The notes beneath the pieces were generated by a model, which had not been told where the DNA came from, made no database searches, and saw nothing but the letters and a program-made list of their open reading frames with translations. A stretch of DNA of 64,000 bases from Ceratothoa steindachneri. Lineage: Eukaryota > Arthropoda > Malacostraca > Isopoda > Cymothoidae. The stretch is from NCBI GenBank assembly GCA_963969495.1, contig OZ018327.1, positions 35,841,282 to 35,905,281 on the forward strand, written 5' to 3'. The position numbers and the translations under genes are program-made. This document shows, in pieces, positions 49,740 through 62,009 of the stretch; within the stretch, counting starts at the first letter, position 1, and each line of letters opens with the position of its first letter.

Positions 49740-50750
49740 GAACGTGCGAAAGCTGGTTAGAGGCGTGTTGTGCCGTAGCCAGGATTCTCACTATAAAAGT
49801 CCCACTTGTTACTGGGGGGAGGTTTGTGATTGTTGAATTCTAAGAGTGCATAATACAGGTTGGATAAATTAGCCGAAGGGATTCTTAATTTAAGTCTTGC
49901 CAAGGGTACGTCAAAAGGGAGGAGCCACAAATAAACACACATACTCAAAATAAACTTTACTTTACACAAATATAATAATTAGCAATAGTTAACAGGCAAA
50001 ATTAAGGATTAAATATTAAACACTGACGTTAAGCGTCTAGATTTATAATGACTCAATGGGAGTATCAATCACGGTTAATAAAATAGGTAATTTAAGAATA
50101 GAGGGACACTGGGTTCACAGATTACCATTAATTGATGGATTGGAGAGACTATTCGGGTCCAGACGGGGTGGTTCGGGTGGCGTTAACACGAGTTCTCGGG
50201 GAGAGGAGGGATAAGACGACGGGTTTGGGGCTGCTGGCTGCAGTTCCGGTTAGTTCACTCCTAATTGGATGTAACACTAACAAATAGTAGCTTCCAGTAA
50301 CTATTTGGATGTTCATTTTATTACTCAAGTTACGTTGAGCAACAGAGCGTACTCTTCTAGTCACAGACTCTGCGGGGCGGGATTTACTTCCAGGAACACT
50401 TTGAGACAGCGACCATGTTGACTCAACGGCGCGTTGGTAGTTGATACGTTACGGCAACGACTCTCGTTCAACGTGAGGATTACGCGAGTAGATTTGGAAC
50501 ACTGCTCTAGAGGGGTAAACGGCGATGTTATTTATATCGTGGATTGTGGGAAATCGAGAGAGAGATCCCATTCACGACAATTCGCTTATCGCACCGCCTT
50601 CCGGACAATCTCCATGCTATCATAAAGAAGGCAAATAAGATTTAAGCTTCTTTGAGAGGTAGGCGTTCTTTCATCCGACTTCCTGTCGCCAGTTGGAGGA
50701 AGGGTGGGGGAAGGGTGGGGGGAGAGAGAGAGGAGACGAAGGTCAACTCA
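49740..50750. other. No gene recognised
   Basis: Frames such as 50,434-50,625 have no similarity I recognise. A GGGAAGGGTGGGG purine tract sits at 50,700-50,740. Confidence 0.45.
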
Positions 50751-50759
50751 AACGACAAA

Positions 50760-50967
50760 TTTCTTTCGTTCCCACGATTGTCTGGTGGCATGTGAGTATG
50801 TACGTTCCATACCCTCTCAAAGCGATTTAACTACTATAGCCCAAAATTACTTCACGTTTAAAATCACGCAAACGTGGAATGGCCTGCCCAACCGTGTAGT
50901 AGAAAGCACGTCAGTTAATATGTTTCAAAACCGAAGAAGCGTGTTCGTGTATTTGAGGGATAGCTAA
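50760..50967 (+). pseudogene. C-terminal end of a CR1-like LINE ORF2
   Basis: The frame ends in YFTFKITQTWNGLPNRVVES, TSVNMFQNRRSVF and a stop at 50,965. This is the standard last block of CR1-like ORF2 (W-N-x-LP-x-x-VV, then S-V-N-x-F-x-x-x-L). It may be the 3' end of the element at 48.3 kb after an interruption, or of another copy. Confidence 0.6.
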
Positions 50968-50979
50968 ACCTGCATGTCA

Positions 50980-51190
50980 AGGGTACACATGTAGATCAGT
51001 GTGAGCCGTAGAATTGAAATAATTAGAAGAGGCATGTAAAGAAAGGTCAAATGATACACATGTCGATAAGTGTGTAGAGTAGAATAGAAATATTAAAAAA
51101 AATCATGTAAAAATATATATACAAAGGGTATACATATAGATAAGTGTGTACCGTAGAGTGTAAATAGTTAAAAAAACAACAAAAAAAGCA
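50980..51190 (+). repeat. Three imperfect repeats in LINE 3' UTR, about 70 bp each
   Basis: Each repeat has GGTACACATGTAGAT or a variant, then AGTGTGNNCCGTAGA, a short A/T stretch and GCATGTAAA. They follow directly on the LINE stop codon, so they probably belong to its 3' UTR. Confidence 0.65.
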
Positions 51191-51299
51191 TGATACACTA
51201 ACGTTAGAATGTGGTAGTTAACATCTTCTGTAAGCGGATTGGCCTTGAGCGGATCTTAGGGTCTTTGCTGGTCCTTGTTTCTGTAGTTCTGTAGTTTAC

Positions 51300-51590
51300 T
51301 CTTCTTTTGATCTTCCTTTTTTCTCTTCACTCTTTTCCTATTTCTTATTCAGTTCTCTTTTGTTTTTTCCCCCTTCTTTACTCTTCCACCCTTCTTGATT
51401 CCTCCTCAACTCCAATTTTGAGGATGGCAAATTCCAGCATGAGGCACGACCCACACAACCCCGGGACCACACCACCCGCTATAGGACACCAAAGCACCCG
51501 CACCCAACCACCTCATTACACCCTCTATCCTCTCCTTCTCCACAACTTGCCCAAATACTTCTTCCTCTTATCCCCCCCCCCCACACACAT
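51300..51590. other. Pyrimidine-rich leader, no gene recognised
   Basis: TTTCTCTTCACTC-type sequence. The plus-strand frame 51,307-52,023 is a composition artefact antisense to a LINE. Confidence 0.5.
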
Positions 51591-51647
51591 CCTCCACTCC
51601 AAAAAGCAACAGCTCTCTCTTATCTGTAACCCAATGCTACCATATTC

Positions 51648-51880
51648 TCACATCCTGCATCCCCTCACACTACAACAAAAAGTGCTCAAGACTCTCAGTT
51701 ACCCTCAGACCTCTTCTCTCACACATCCTGCATCCCCTCACACTCGAACAAGAAGTGCTCAAGACTCTCAGTTACCCGCAGCCCTCTTCTCTCACACATC
51801 TTACATCCCCTCACACTCCAACAAGAAGTGCTTAAGACTTTCAGTTACCCTCAGCCCTCTGCTCTCACACATCCTGCACA
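51648..51880 (-). repeat. About 72-bp tandem triplication of the LINE C-terminal CCHC motif
   Basis: Three units, each translating on the minus strand to MCE(S/R)RGLRVTESL(K/E)HFL plus an (L/F)ECEGM end. A stop codon closes the units in turn. The third unit has Cys changed to a stop. The period is close to 72 bp. Confidence 0.75.
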
Positions 51881-52504
51881 TATCCTCCCCCCCACAGTCT
51901 AGCCCTCTGTCCAGGCTGCAACGTATTACTCCTACACCTGTTCAACACCCTTTATCCCTCATCACTCACATAAATCTCGCTCTCTTCCTCCACTCTCTCT
52001 TTATACTGGTTGTATATAGTTAGTGTAGTTTTCTCTCTTCTCTCTCCCATCTATCATTATCTCACTCTATCACCTTATTTCTGAATTCCTCCTTCTTCAT
52101 TTTTCTAATCCCTATCACATCCACTCCTGCTCTCTCTCTCTCTCTTTCGGTACTTCTTTACTGTTCTTCTCCACATGCACCCGCCCCCCTCCCATACATT
52201 GTTCTCACTGCCCATCACATATCTTTCGTGCAACAGTTTTGCTTTCATGTCCCTCTCAACCATGCTTGAGGCACCAACCTCCCCTCTCAGTGTCACTACG
52301 GGAGCATACCTCGGTGCCCCCAGTATACATCTCCACACTGAGTTCTCAGCCTTCTGCACACTCTCTATCTCCCCTCTATTCCAGCACACCACCGCGCTTC
52401 CACTCAACACACTTAGAAGAATCACGCTTTTTCAATAAGTCTTCCCAATTAGCAACCTACTGCAAGCTCTCAAGACCACCGTAAAAGCCACATTCGCCAT
52501 CCTT

Positions 52505-52622
52505 CTTGCTAGTTCCATCTTTTCTTTCTTGCTAGTTCCATCTTATCTTTCTTGCTCGTTCCATCTTTTCTTTCTTGCTAGTTCCATCTTATCTTTCTTG
52601 CTCGTTCCATCTTTTCTTTCTT
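52505..52622 (-). repeat. 23-bp tandem repeat in LINE ORF, about 5 units
   Basis: Units read CTTTCTTGCTAGTTCCATCT plus TTT or TAT on the plus strand, with CTAG alternating with CTCG, giving a 46-bp dimer. On the LINE strand it encodes Lys/Glu/Arg-rich sequence in changing frames. Confidence 0.85.
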
Positions 52623-52934
52623 GTGTTCCTCCAAACATTCATACCCATCACCAATCAGTATTCCGAGGTATCCAAATTGCCTCACCACTGTCACCCCACC
52701 AATCTCCCTTGGTATTTCTCTCTACCTCCCAAATACCATGGAGCTACACTTTCCCTTATTTACCTTCATCTCATATCTTACTGCTACTCTACCTACCACT
52801 TCAATCAACTGTTCCATCTCTTTCACACTCCCTGCCAGCAACAGCCTATCATCAGCAAAAAATATTGCTGGAAAATACACTTCCTCATCCCTGAATCCCA
52901 ACCCTGTTTCCGTTATATCTTCGATCATCCTAGA

Positions 52935-54070
52935 GCCTGAGGTTCGGACTACAATGTGGTGGCTCCTGAAACAACTTTCTAGACCCTGAGGTTTGGACTA
53001 CAATGTGGTGGCTCCTGAAACAATTTCTTACACTCTGAGGTTCGGACTACAATGTGGTGGCTCCTGAAACAACTTCCTACTGTCTGAGGTTCGGACTACA
53101 ATGTGGTGGCTCCTGAAACAACTTCCTACACTCTAAGGTTCAGACTACAATGTGGTGGCTCCTGAAACAATTTCCTACACTCTGAGGTTCGGACTACAAT
53201 GTGGTAGCTCTTGAAATAATTTCCTACACTCTGAGGTTTGGGCTACAATGTGGTGGCTCCTGAAACAATTTCTTACACTCTGAGGTTCGGACTACAATGT
53301 GGTGGCTCCTGAAATAATTTCCTACACTCTGAGGTTTGGACTACAATGCGGTGGCTCCTGAAACAATTTCCTACACTCTGAGGTTCAGACTACAATGTGG
53401 TGGCTCCTGAAACAATTTCCTACACTCTGAGGTTCGGACTACAATGTGGTGGCTCCTGAAACAATTTCCTACACTCTGAGGTTCGGACTACAATGCGGTG
53501 GCTCCTGAAACAATTTCCTACTGTCTGAGGTTCGAACTACAATGTGGTGGCTCCTGAAACAATTTCTTACACTCTGAGGTTCGGACTACAATGTGGTGGC
53601 TCCTGAAACAATTTCCTACACTCTGAGGTTTGGACTACAATGTGGTGGCTCCTGAAACAATTTCCTACACTCTGAGGTTCGGACTACAATGTGATGGCTC
53701 CTGAAACAATTTCCTACACTCTGAGGTTCAGACTACAATGTGGTGGCTCCTGAAACAATTTCCTACACTCTGAGGTTCGGACTACAATGTGGTGGCTCCT
53801 GAAACAATTTCCTACACTCCGAGGTTCGGACTACAATGTGGTGGCTTCTGAAACAATTTCCTACACTCTGAGAATTCGGACTACAATGTGGTGGCTCCTA
53901 AAACAATTTCCTACACTCTGAGGTTCGGACTACAATACGGCGGCTTATGTAACAACCTTCTACAGCCTCTGGTTTTGACTAATACGCGGTAGCTCCTGTG
54001 ACAACTCCCTACACTCTGAGGTTCGAACTACAATGCGGCAGCTCCTGCAACAACTTCCTACACTCTAAGT
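52935..54070. repeat. 49-bp minisatellite array, about 23 units
   Basis: The consensus runs TGAGGTTCGGACTACAATGT, then GGTGGCTCCTGAAACAATTT, then CCTACACTC. Spacing between successive TGAGGTT starts (53,281 and 53,330) is 49. Units are 90-98 percent alike in the centre and more diverged at both edges (53,930-54,070), as expected when unequal exchange homogenises the middle. 49 is not a multiple of three and no long frame results. Confidence 0.95.
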
Positions 54071-54079
54071 TGCCGCAAC

Positions 54080-55100
54080 TCGAGAATCCAAGCTACACGA
54101 GGCCAACCAGTTCACTATCGCTGCCTTCATTGCTTAAGAACAACTGCGTACCTTATTTGGTCCTGTCAATCCTTTACTTCCCTTTCATCGCTATACATTC
54201 TGGCTACTCCTTCATCCATTCATTCTTTTCCCTGTAATTCTATACACCCATTCTCCCAGTTCAATTTCCCCCTTCACTTATTTTAAAATATTAATCCTCT
54301 ATTGCAATGAGGAAATTCTTATTTTGCCATCTGCCCTAAATTCCCTCTTGACTCAGCCTTGGGCATTGTGGATCCCGAGAGTCAAATCTTTACACCACAA
54401 AAACTCAGTGGCCGACTTCCACCTTCTTAAAGTTGACTCAAGCAGGAATATTAACTGTTCTCTCTCTTTATTTTTTATCTATCTCTAAAAGGCAACTGAG
54501 GTACTTGTTACCTCTGATCTTAATAACTGGAATTTTAAATGCATTACGTTTTCTCTGACACCCTGTTGTAACTTAAACTCCGTGCCTCATTGCGCCATAT
54601 TTATTTATTTATCTTTGGCCTTCATTCAGAGTCAGAAATCCTCAAGCTATTTTTCCCGATGCTTATCAAATCAAACAAAGAACTTTAACTCCATAAGAAC
54701 TCTTCTCCATTATTACTCCTTCTTCCCTCTTCAGAATCAGATTTTGTGGCAGATATCAATGGAGTAAACGGGGAATAAGAAGTTAAGGAGTTTTGGGGCG
54801 AAATCTAACTATAAAACTACATTGTTAGTCTCAGTTGTCGATCTTTTGTTGTTTATGTTTATCCCTCATTAGATCCGAGAGATATATGTATATGTACATA
54901 TTTATAGGGATAAGTGAGTTTTTATGATGTGTTGGGGGTTGGGAGTAGGCAGGAATAAGTCTAGATAGTGGTATTGTGCTTCAGGGAAAGGCAAAGTGTC
55001 CTTGTGTTTCCTTATATCTTTTTTTTGAAGCCTCTACACGTAGTGAATAAACCCCAGTGTAAATGAATAGGATCCAACACCTTTTGAAAGTATAGCGAGT
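54080..55100. other. No gene recognised
   Basis: Short frames only (54,582-54,767 for example). No similarity, splice pattern or RNA gene seen. Confidence 0.5.
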
Positions 55101-55197
55101 GTCTGTGCGAAGCTGGAAGACTCATGCGACTTGCGGTGGACTACAATCTCAAGATGCATCTTGAGAGACAGAGAGATGAGAGGAGAAAAGAAGAATG

Positions 55198-56886
55198 GGA
55201 GAAACACCGTAAAAGAGCGACGTATAGGGTCAAACGGAGGAGAGAGAGAAAAAAATACCATAAAAGAGCGACGTACAGGGTCAAACAGAGGGGAGAGAGA
55301 GAAACACCGTAAAAAAGCGACGTACAGGACCAAACAGAGGGAAGAGAGAGAACCACCGTAAAAAGAGACGTACAGGGCCAAACAGAGGGAAGAGAGAGAA
55401 CCACTGTAAAAAGCGACGTACAGGACCAAACAGAGGGAAGAGAGAGAACCACCGTAAAAAGAGACGTACAGGGCCAAACAGAGGGAAGAGAGAGAAACAC
55501 CGTAAAAAGCGACGTACAGGGCCAAACAGAGGGAAGAGAGAGAACCACCGTAATAAGCGACGTACAGGGCCAAACAGAGGGAAGAGAGAGAAACGCCGTA
55601 AAAAGAGACGTACAGGGCCAAACAGAGGGAAGAGAGAGAACCACCGTAATAAGCGACGTACAGGGCCAAACAGAGGGAAGAGAGAGAACCACCGTAATAA
55701 GCGACGTACAGGGCCAAACAGAGGGAAGAGAGAGAAACGCCGTAATAAGCGACGTACAGGGACAAACAGAGGGAAGAGAGAGAAACGCCGTAATAAGCGA
55801 CGTACAGGGACAAACAGAGGGAAGAGAGAGAACCACTGTAAAAAGCGACGTACAGGGCCAAACAGAGGGAAGAGAGAGAAACGCCGTAATAAGCGACGTA
55901 CAGGGCCAAACAGAGGGAAGAGAGAGAACCACTGTAAAAAGCGACGTACAGGGCCAAACAGAGGGAAGAGAGAGAAACGCCGTAATAAGCGACGTACAGG
56001 GCCAAACAGAGGGAAGAGAGAGAAACGCCGTAATAAGCGACGTACAGGGCCAAACAGAGGGAAGAGAGAGAAACGCCGTAATAAGCGACGTACAGGGCCA
56101 AACAGAGGGAAGAGAGAGAACCACTGTAAAAAGCGACGTACAGGGCCAAACAGAGGGAAGAGAGAGAACCACCGTAATAAGCGACGTACAGGGCCAAACA
56201 GAGGGAAGAGAGAGAACCACTGTAAAAAGCGACGTACAGGGCCAAACAGAGGGAAGAGAGAGAAACGCCGTAATAAGCGACGTACAGGGCCAAACAGAGG
56301 GAAGAGAGAGAAACGCCGTAATAAGCGACGTACAGGGCCAAACAGAGGGAAGAGAGAGAACCACTGTAAAAAGCGACGTACAGGGCCAAACAGAGGGAAG
56401 AGAGAGAAACGCCGTAATAAGCGACGTACAGGGCCAAACAGAGGGAAGAGAGAGAACCACTGTAAAAAGCGACGTACAGGGCCAAACAGAGGGAAGAGAG
56501 AGAAACGCCGTAATAAGCGACGTACAGGGCCAAACAGAGGGAAGAGAGAGAACCACCGTAATAAGCGACGTACAGGGCCAAACAGAGGGAAGAGAGAGAA
56601 ACGCCGTAAAAAGAGACGTACAGGGCCAAACAGAGGGAAGAGAGAGAACCACCGTAATAAGCGACGTACAGGGCCAAACAGAGAGAAGAGAGAGAAACGC
56701 CGTAAAAAGAGACGTACAGGGCCAAACAGAGGGAAGAGAGAGAACCACCGTAATAAGCGACGTACAGGGCCAAACAGAGGGAAGAGAGAGAAACGCCGTA
56801 AAAAGAGACGTACAGGGCCAAACAGAGGGAAGAGAGAGAACCACCGTAATAAGCGACGTACAGGGCCAAACAGAGGGAAGAGAGAC
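55198..56886. repeat. 48-bp array, about 35 units, with higher-order dimers
   Basis: The unit runs GGGCCAAACAGAGGGAAGAG, AGAGAA, then one of three variants: CCACCGTAATAAGCGACG, ACGCCGTAAAAAGAGACG or CCACTGTAAAAAGCGACG, and TACA. Spacing between units at 55,621 and 55,669 is 48. The variants alternate, so the effective period is often 96. Because 48 is a multiple of three and the unit lacks minus-strand stops, all three minus frames stay open for 535-650 codons and give 16-residue hydrophobic or basic repeats. I regard these as by-products. Units near 55,200-55,330 are the most diverged. Confidence 0.95.
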
Positions 56887-57997
56887 ACAATACAAGAAGA
56901 CAGTCAGGGGGATACAGAGAAAGGGAGACTTCCTGACTGACAGAAGCAAAGACTCGAGCGATTTGAGATTTCCAAAGAGCGAAGACCTGTTCGCTCGGGC
57001 CTTCGAGAAAGACTTGAACCTCAATTTAGAGGAGGACCTCTGAAGGCCCGATGGGATTCTTCTCGAAGTAATTATCCTCAGATTACCCAACATTCAATTC
57101 GATGGGACTAATTAGTCCCAAGTTTAACCAGGTATATTTAATACAGCCCCCTTGGGGGGGGGGGGTATTAAATACATAATTCCAAATAAAAGAAATCGGT
57201 TTACTAGTCATGAGTATTTATGCTTTCTCATTGTGCCCCTCCTTCCCCAGCGTTTAAAGATTATGGGATATGCTGCTTTATTCCTATTTAATGTTTTTTT
57301 CATCTCTCCTATCTTTGGTTAATCCGCATTTTGTTTTGTTATATTTCTCCCTCTTATTCACACACCTGGAGAGAATGAATGCGAAGGAAAGAGGGTGTTA
57401 AGCCACTTGAGAAAAGAACCAGCAGTTCTACTCAATTCTGAATTCCAGTTCTGAGAATCAGTTTTAGAAGTGCCGGGAAATCTCAATTAAAATACCCGAG
57501 TACCCATTAGCGCCCCCCCCCTCCCCATTAGATAAGCATATTAACAAAGTTCGTAATTATGAAGGTCCAATGTACTCCGTAGAACAAACAGGTTTGTTGG
57601 AGAAGATTTCTAAGTGCGCAATCAATGTTACGATGCCCCCCGTCAAGCTAAAAGTCATGGAATACTTTTAGAGATTCGTTGATGTCGGATATCTTGTTAT
57701 TCTTAATTCCTGTGCACTTTTTTAGTTCGCTTATGTAGTTATTTTCTAGTTCTAAATGCCAAAGTCCAACCTTCCATTAGCACGATGAATATCTTGCCAA
57801 ATGCCATTTTGAGTAAACAAACCAACGAAAAATTTCAAATTAGAAACAGGATTCTTCCCTTAAAGACGTAAACTGTGATTCTATGAACTGAAGTCCCTTC
57901 GCCCATTCCCTTCCCCAAACTTGTTCGGAGTATATCTCCCCGAGTATGGGGGATTCCCTCGCCCTCTCTGGCCTATTCCGCGTCATCAGCACGAGGC

Positions 57998-58033
57998 TAT
58001 ATATAACCCTACCTCGGCCACATTGCTTCAGTT
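57998..58033 (+). promoter_or_regulatory. TATA box plus initiator of the SLC25A29-like gene
   Basis: TATATATAA at 57,998-58,006 and TCAGTT at 58,028-58,033. The initiator A (58,030) lies 32 bp after the start of the TATA box, as known for TATA/Inr promoters of arthropods. It lies 236 bp before the carrier ATG and is conserved in the left arm. The transcription start is a prediction. Confidence 0.65.
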
Positions 58034-58053
58034 AGATTTGAGAGCCGGCACAC

Positions 58054-58173
58054 ATGGAAACGTCTGAGAGCTACAGCGCAATAATCAGGAGCAGTGCAAT
58101 CGCTAGTGACTTATACTTCGTTCTCATTCGAAATTTAAGGAGTCTGAACTTGACTGTGACATATCGTAGTTGA
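58054..58173 (+). other. Upstream ORF, 39 codons, in the 5' leader
   Basis: ATG at 58,054 (context CACATGG) to TGA at 58,171-58,173. It is not in frame with the carrier ATG at 58,266. The left-arm counterpart has identical length. It may lower translation of the carrier, or it may lie in a spliced-out leader intron. Confidence 0.45.
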
Positions 58174-58265
58174 TCTGGATTAATATTGTCCCTTGAAGTG
58201 AAAAGGTAATTGTATCATCGAAGTATCACTCCTAGCCAATTGGCACAAATTTCTTGAGAAAGAAA

Positions 58266-59787
58266 ATGGCCCTGGAATTTGTGGCAGGGTGTGTTGGCGG
58301 GTGTGCGGGCGTGGCAGTCGGTCACCCGTTCGATACCATCAAGGTACGGCTCCAGACGCAGGATGCAACCAACCCTCGCTACCGCGGCACTTGGCACTGC
58401 TTCACACACACCCTAAAGGCAGAGTCGGTGCGAGGCCTGTACCGGGGCATGTCCTCCCCCATGGCGGGTGTGTCCGCCCTGAATGCAGTCGTCTTCGGGG
58501 TCCACGGGAACATCATGAAACACGTCCAGGACCCGACGGCTCTCCGGTAAATAGACTTCACCCCCATTTAACCCATGGACACCCAGTGCCACATAGATAG
58601 GGGAGTCAGTGCTTAAGAGGCTCTTTTGGCCGTTTTCAGCTCACAGGCGGCAGCTGGCGCGGCTGCAGGATTCGTGCAAGCCTTCATCGCTTCCCCCATG
58701 GAGTTGGCCAAGACCCGCATGCAGATCCAGCCTAACCGGGGCCCGGGGGTGCCGGCACTCTACGCCAGTCCACTCCACTGCCTCCGCACCATCTTCCACA
58801 CGGAGGGGCTTCGAGGAATCTTCAGAGGACAGGTTATCACAGTCATGCGTGAGGTAAATGGAACTTCTCTCAAGTCACACCTTCAACAGCCATCATAACT
58901 TCTCATTTCTGAATGAACTTTAAATCAGTGATTTAACAACCAGGACAATTTCACCTTCCTTACACCTCGTAACCTCAATTTATTCCAAAATTCACCGAAT
59001 CTTAGCTTTCTTCATCTCTGAATAAGACTCAAATCTCTCCTTGACATCTACTATAACTCAACCTCCTTCTCCTTCCCCTCCTCCTCCTCCTCTTCCTCCT
59101 CCTCCTTCTCCTCCTCCTCCTCTTCCTCCTCCTCCTCCTCCCTCAATGAAACTTTCTCCTTCTTTGTGCCTCGTTGTTCCCAATTCAAAGATGTCGTCTC
59201 GTCCTCAGATCCCGGGATTCGCGTCCTGCTTCGCCAGCTACGAGTACCTGTTGCGTACCCTGACCCCCCAAGACGAATCTCCGTCCGCAGCAGCCACTCT
59301 CGCTGCCGGGGGCCTCTCTGGGACCCTATCCTGGGTGGTGACCTACCCATTGGACGTGGTGAAGTCGCGACTCCAGGCCGATGGAATGGACGGTGAGAAC
59401 AAGTACCGGGGCATATGGCACTGCTTCCGCTCCAGTGTAGGCACTGAGGGTCTGTCCGTGATGACCAGAGGCCTAACTTCGACCATTATTAGAGCGTTCC
59501 CTACCAACGCTGCCACCTTCACCGTCGTCTCGTGGGTGATGAAGTTGGGTCGTGATCTGGAGCAGCCAACCATTGACCCGGCGGCGTGGCTTGAGGTTCT
59601 GGCTCGAGGCGAAATTCTGATAACAGCAGCTGCAACTCCAGTCGTCCAGAGGATTTACCCGACTCTGGACAAACATATGAAGCAGTGGTCGGAGCTGCAC
59701 CGTATCACCAAGCGAATGCCAGTCCTCACCTTCCACCTCGCCGCTGGAGGAAAGAAAGGTTTGAGCATCCTTTCCAACACCATCTAG
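58266..59787 (+). CDS. Mitochondrial carrier, SLC25A29-like (basic amino acid transport)
   Basis: Three exons: 58,266-58,546, 58,640-58,853 and 59,209-59,787, joined at GT/AG sites (phases 2 and 0) to give 357 residues. The family exchanges solutes across the inner mitochondrial membrane. SLC25A29 carries basic amino acids such as arginine and lysine. Signature motifs of the three repeats are P21-x-D23-x-x-K26-x-R28, P113-x-E115-x-x-K118-x-R120 and P212-x-D214-x-x-K217-x-R219. MALEFVAGCVGG, GHPFDTIKVRLQ, SPMELAKTR and RAFPTNAATF are close to the SLC25A29 type. I choose the ATG at 58,266 (AAAATGG) because an in-frame TTG 12 bases earlier is no eukaryotic start. The C-terminus is about 50 residues longer than usual family members. 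A long pyrimidine tract precedes exon 3. Subfamily is inferred from motif resemblance. Confidence 0.82.
59062..59155 (+). repeat. (TCC/CTT)n tract in intron 2
   Basis: An almost pure pyrimidine run about 55 bp before the exon 3 acceptor (CCTCAG at 59,203-59,208). It may serve as an extended polypyrimidine tract. Longer than in the left arm. Confidence 0.8.
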
Positions 59788-60234
59788 TATCAACGATGCG
59801 GCGGCATTGGCAACAGCATCTCATAAACGCCAGGCCCTCCTCTTAAAACGCAAAAAGCCCAATCAGGAGTGCCTCTTCACCGCCTGCTTCAGTGGTCATT
59901 TTTAACGACTATGGTAACACAAGACGGTGATGTTTTATTAGGCTCAGAGAAGTGCTCGCTGTCCAAACACATTTTTAGGCTCTAAATTGTACAATACAAG
60001 GTGCAATATTCGAATTTTCCCTCAGAAAATTATATAACAAAGATTGTTTAATGTGAGTTTTGTTCTCTCTTACTTGAAATTATGCCGGTGTTTACCTCAA
60101 ATCTGCTTTACATTGGTGAGTCACTTCGCTGTGTCACGTTCAGCACAATTCAGGCTTTTAAAGCGTTGCTGTTTTGCAATTTATCTCTTAGGTTCAAAAT
60201 CGATGGGTCTTTAGCATTGAACTAATATATTTTC

Positions 60235-60790
60235 CAATAATGAAATTTTGAAATAAAATTATATATGTTTATATTTTTCTTTGATTAGACTCTTCATTTA
60301 TTTAATTCCCCTCCTGATTCCCCCTCCCCCTCGCCCCGGAGTTTGAGAAATTCAAGAGAGCATAAAAGACCCATATGATATAGGATTGTCCCATTAATGG
60401 GCAAATCTTACCACTTTATGAAAAGGACCTCTCCCAACGAGCAAAGGAAAATGATAATTAGTGTAGAAAGAACAAGAGGAGGAGGACAGACTTAGGAAAA
60501 AAAATGGATAGTTCGCACAAAGGCAGTAACATCGCATAGATGGGGGGTGGGGTGGGGTATTCCAAAATACCGACCAACAGTGGGCAACAAAGATTAAAGT
60601 ATGTAAATATTAAGGATTTAAACGCCATTCGCCCTAAGACGGTCCTTTGTAGGCCAATTTAACCCTAGGATTTGGAAAGGTCTTTATTCCCCCATGGGTA
60701 AGAACAACGGGTGAGTGTCCACCAAGAAGGGCATAGCCACTTAAATGGGTAGGTGAAGGGGAGAGAACAGACAGAATAAAATTAAAAGGC
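60235..60790. other. Right-arm-only segment with possible poly(A) signal
   Basis: Sequence absent from the left arm, where an (AT)n tract and an AT-rich family fragment occupy the corresponding place. AATAAA at 60,252-60,257 lies about 465 bp after the carrier stop codon and may be its poly(A) signal. No gene is recognised. Confidence 0.5.
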
Positions 60791-60799
60791 CAAACTTAA

Positions 60800-61980
60800 A
60801 AGAGTCGAAGATGATGGAACATCTGAAGGATGACTTCGCCTTATTCACCCCCGAGTGTTTGGGAGAAAGTCTTCGCAAGGTCCCCAAACGAGTACGACGA
60901 AAGCTCTCCCACCATCTAAGTACCCGGAAGTACGAACTGCTAACCCTGGTGAGGGTTTCGATCTCGACTTGCAAGCACGACCCGTCTTCAATCCATGACC
61001 AGACACCAGGCCGGAGGGCGACTCCTCCCAACTAGGTAAGATACTCTCACCGCCTACTCCTCCCCGGGGCCAGAGCCTACACCCCCCTCCTCCGCGCCAA
61101 CCTCTCGGAATATTCCCTTTTCTATCCTCATCCACACCAATCACCCATCCAGGTCAGGATTCCCTTTTGGCGGAGTTTCCCCTTTTGCCCCCCTCCCCCG
61201 AGTCTTACACTTTTGAACTGTCTCTGTACTGTACATCTAGAGAGTAACCTCGAGTCAAAGTCAGGGGGGGGGGTATGGTGAAGAGAGGGCAAGGAGGAAA
61301 ATAACAAGGGTGTAGGGTTAAAGGTGAGGAGGGAAAAAATAAGTTCTTGGAATCAAATCGGTTAACGACGTGGTCATGCTCTTCACACGTCGAGTACGGT
61401 GTGATCCACATATGGTATACGGGTAGCTATCTAAGTGGGGCTGCTTAGCCCCGGCGCTCATTAAGGACCTATTCGTGTACCATATGTGGCGCACATCGCA
61501 GTCCTTTTGACCTGCAACGACGCATTCTGAGACCTGTAGGGAAATACAGCCCCTGTACCTCTCACTCTGACCCCTGTAGGGTACCATTAACTCCTCCACT
61601 AAAGAACATCCTCCATAAGGTGACGAGGACTCAAATGTCACTTAACTGATAGCATAGGAGCGAACACTAACGAGTGATAGCGAAAATATGTGTGGCATAT
61701 AACCCCGACTGGTCTGAAGAGGAGACTACTCGGGGTGTTTCGAGGTGAATGAGACGCAACGCCGTCAACAATGAAGTCGGACCCACCTATAATAATATCT
61801 CTCTCAGTGGGTCCTACAGTTTACCGTGCAAAGTTCCCATCCTTTGATTAACCACTCCCATTGTGGCTTAACTTTGTTCGACGCAGAGCGGGTGTAACTT
61901 CTCGGCCATATCCTAGTCCATTGCGCCCATTAACAAAGTCATGGGCACTATCGATTCAAAACTAGGGCACAGTTCTAAAT
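60800..61980. other. Right-arm non-coding homologous region with two hairpins
   Basis: Matches 7,580-8,670 in reverse. Frames of up to 107 codons exist on the minus strand in this arm (61,641-61,318) and on the plus strand in the other, but both open at GTG rather than ATG. The nested inverted repeat is at 61,407-61,488 and the 13-pair hairpin at 61,702-61,736. Confidence 0.55.
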
Positions 61981-62009
61981 ACAGGTTTAGTTGTAATTAA
62001 CTGTACGTG

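Larger units (their letters stand above)
51590..52940 (-). pseudogene. LINE reverse transcriptase and C-terminal region, second clade
   Basis: The minus strand starts near 52,940 with MIEDITETGLGFRDEEVYFP, followed by IFFADDRLLLAGSVKEMEQL: the FADD active site is intact. KVNKGKCSSMVFGR follows. At 52,425-52,105 comes GSAVVCWNRGEIESVQKAEN, SVWRCILGAPRYAPVVTLRG and SSMVERDMKAKLLHERYVM, the post-RT domain. Around 51,900-51,650 comes MCESRGLRVTESLKHFLLEC, a CCHC-like ending, in three tandem copies. The LGAPRYAP and FADDxLLLA blocks differ from the CR1-like copies elsewhere in the window, so this is another clade. A 23-bp tandem expansion breaks the middle, and the 49-bp array lies where the RT N-terminus should be. 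Confidence 0.7.
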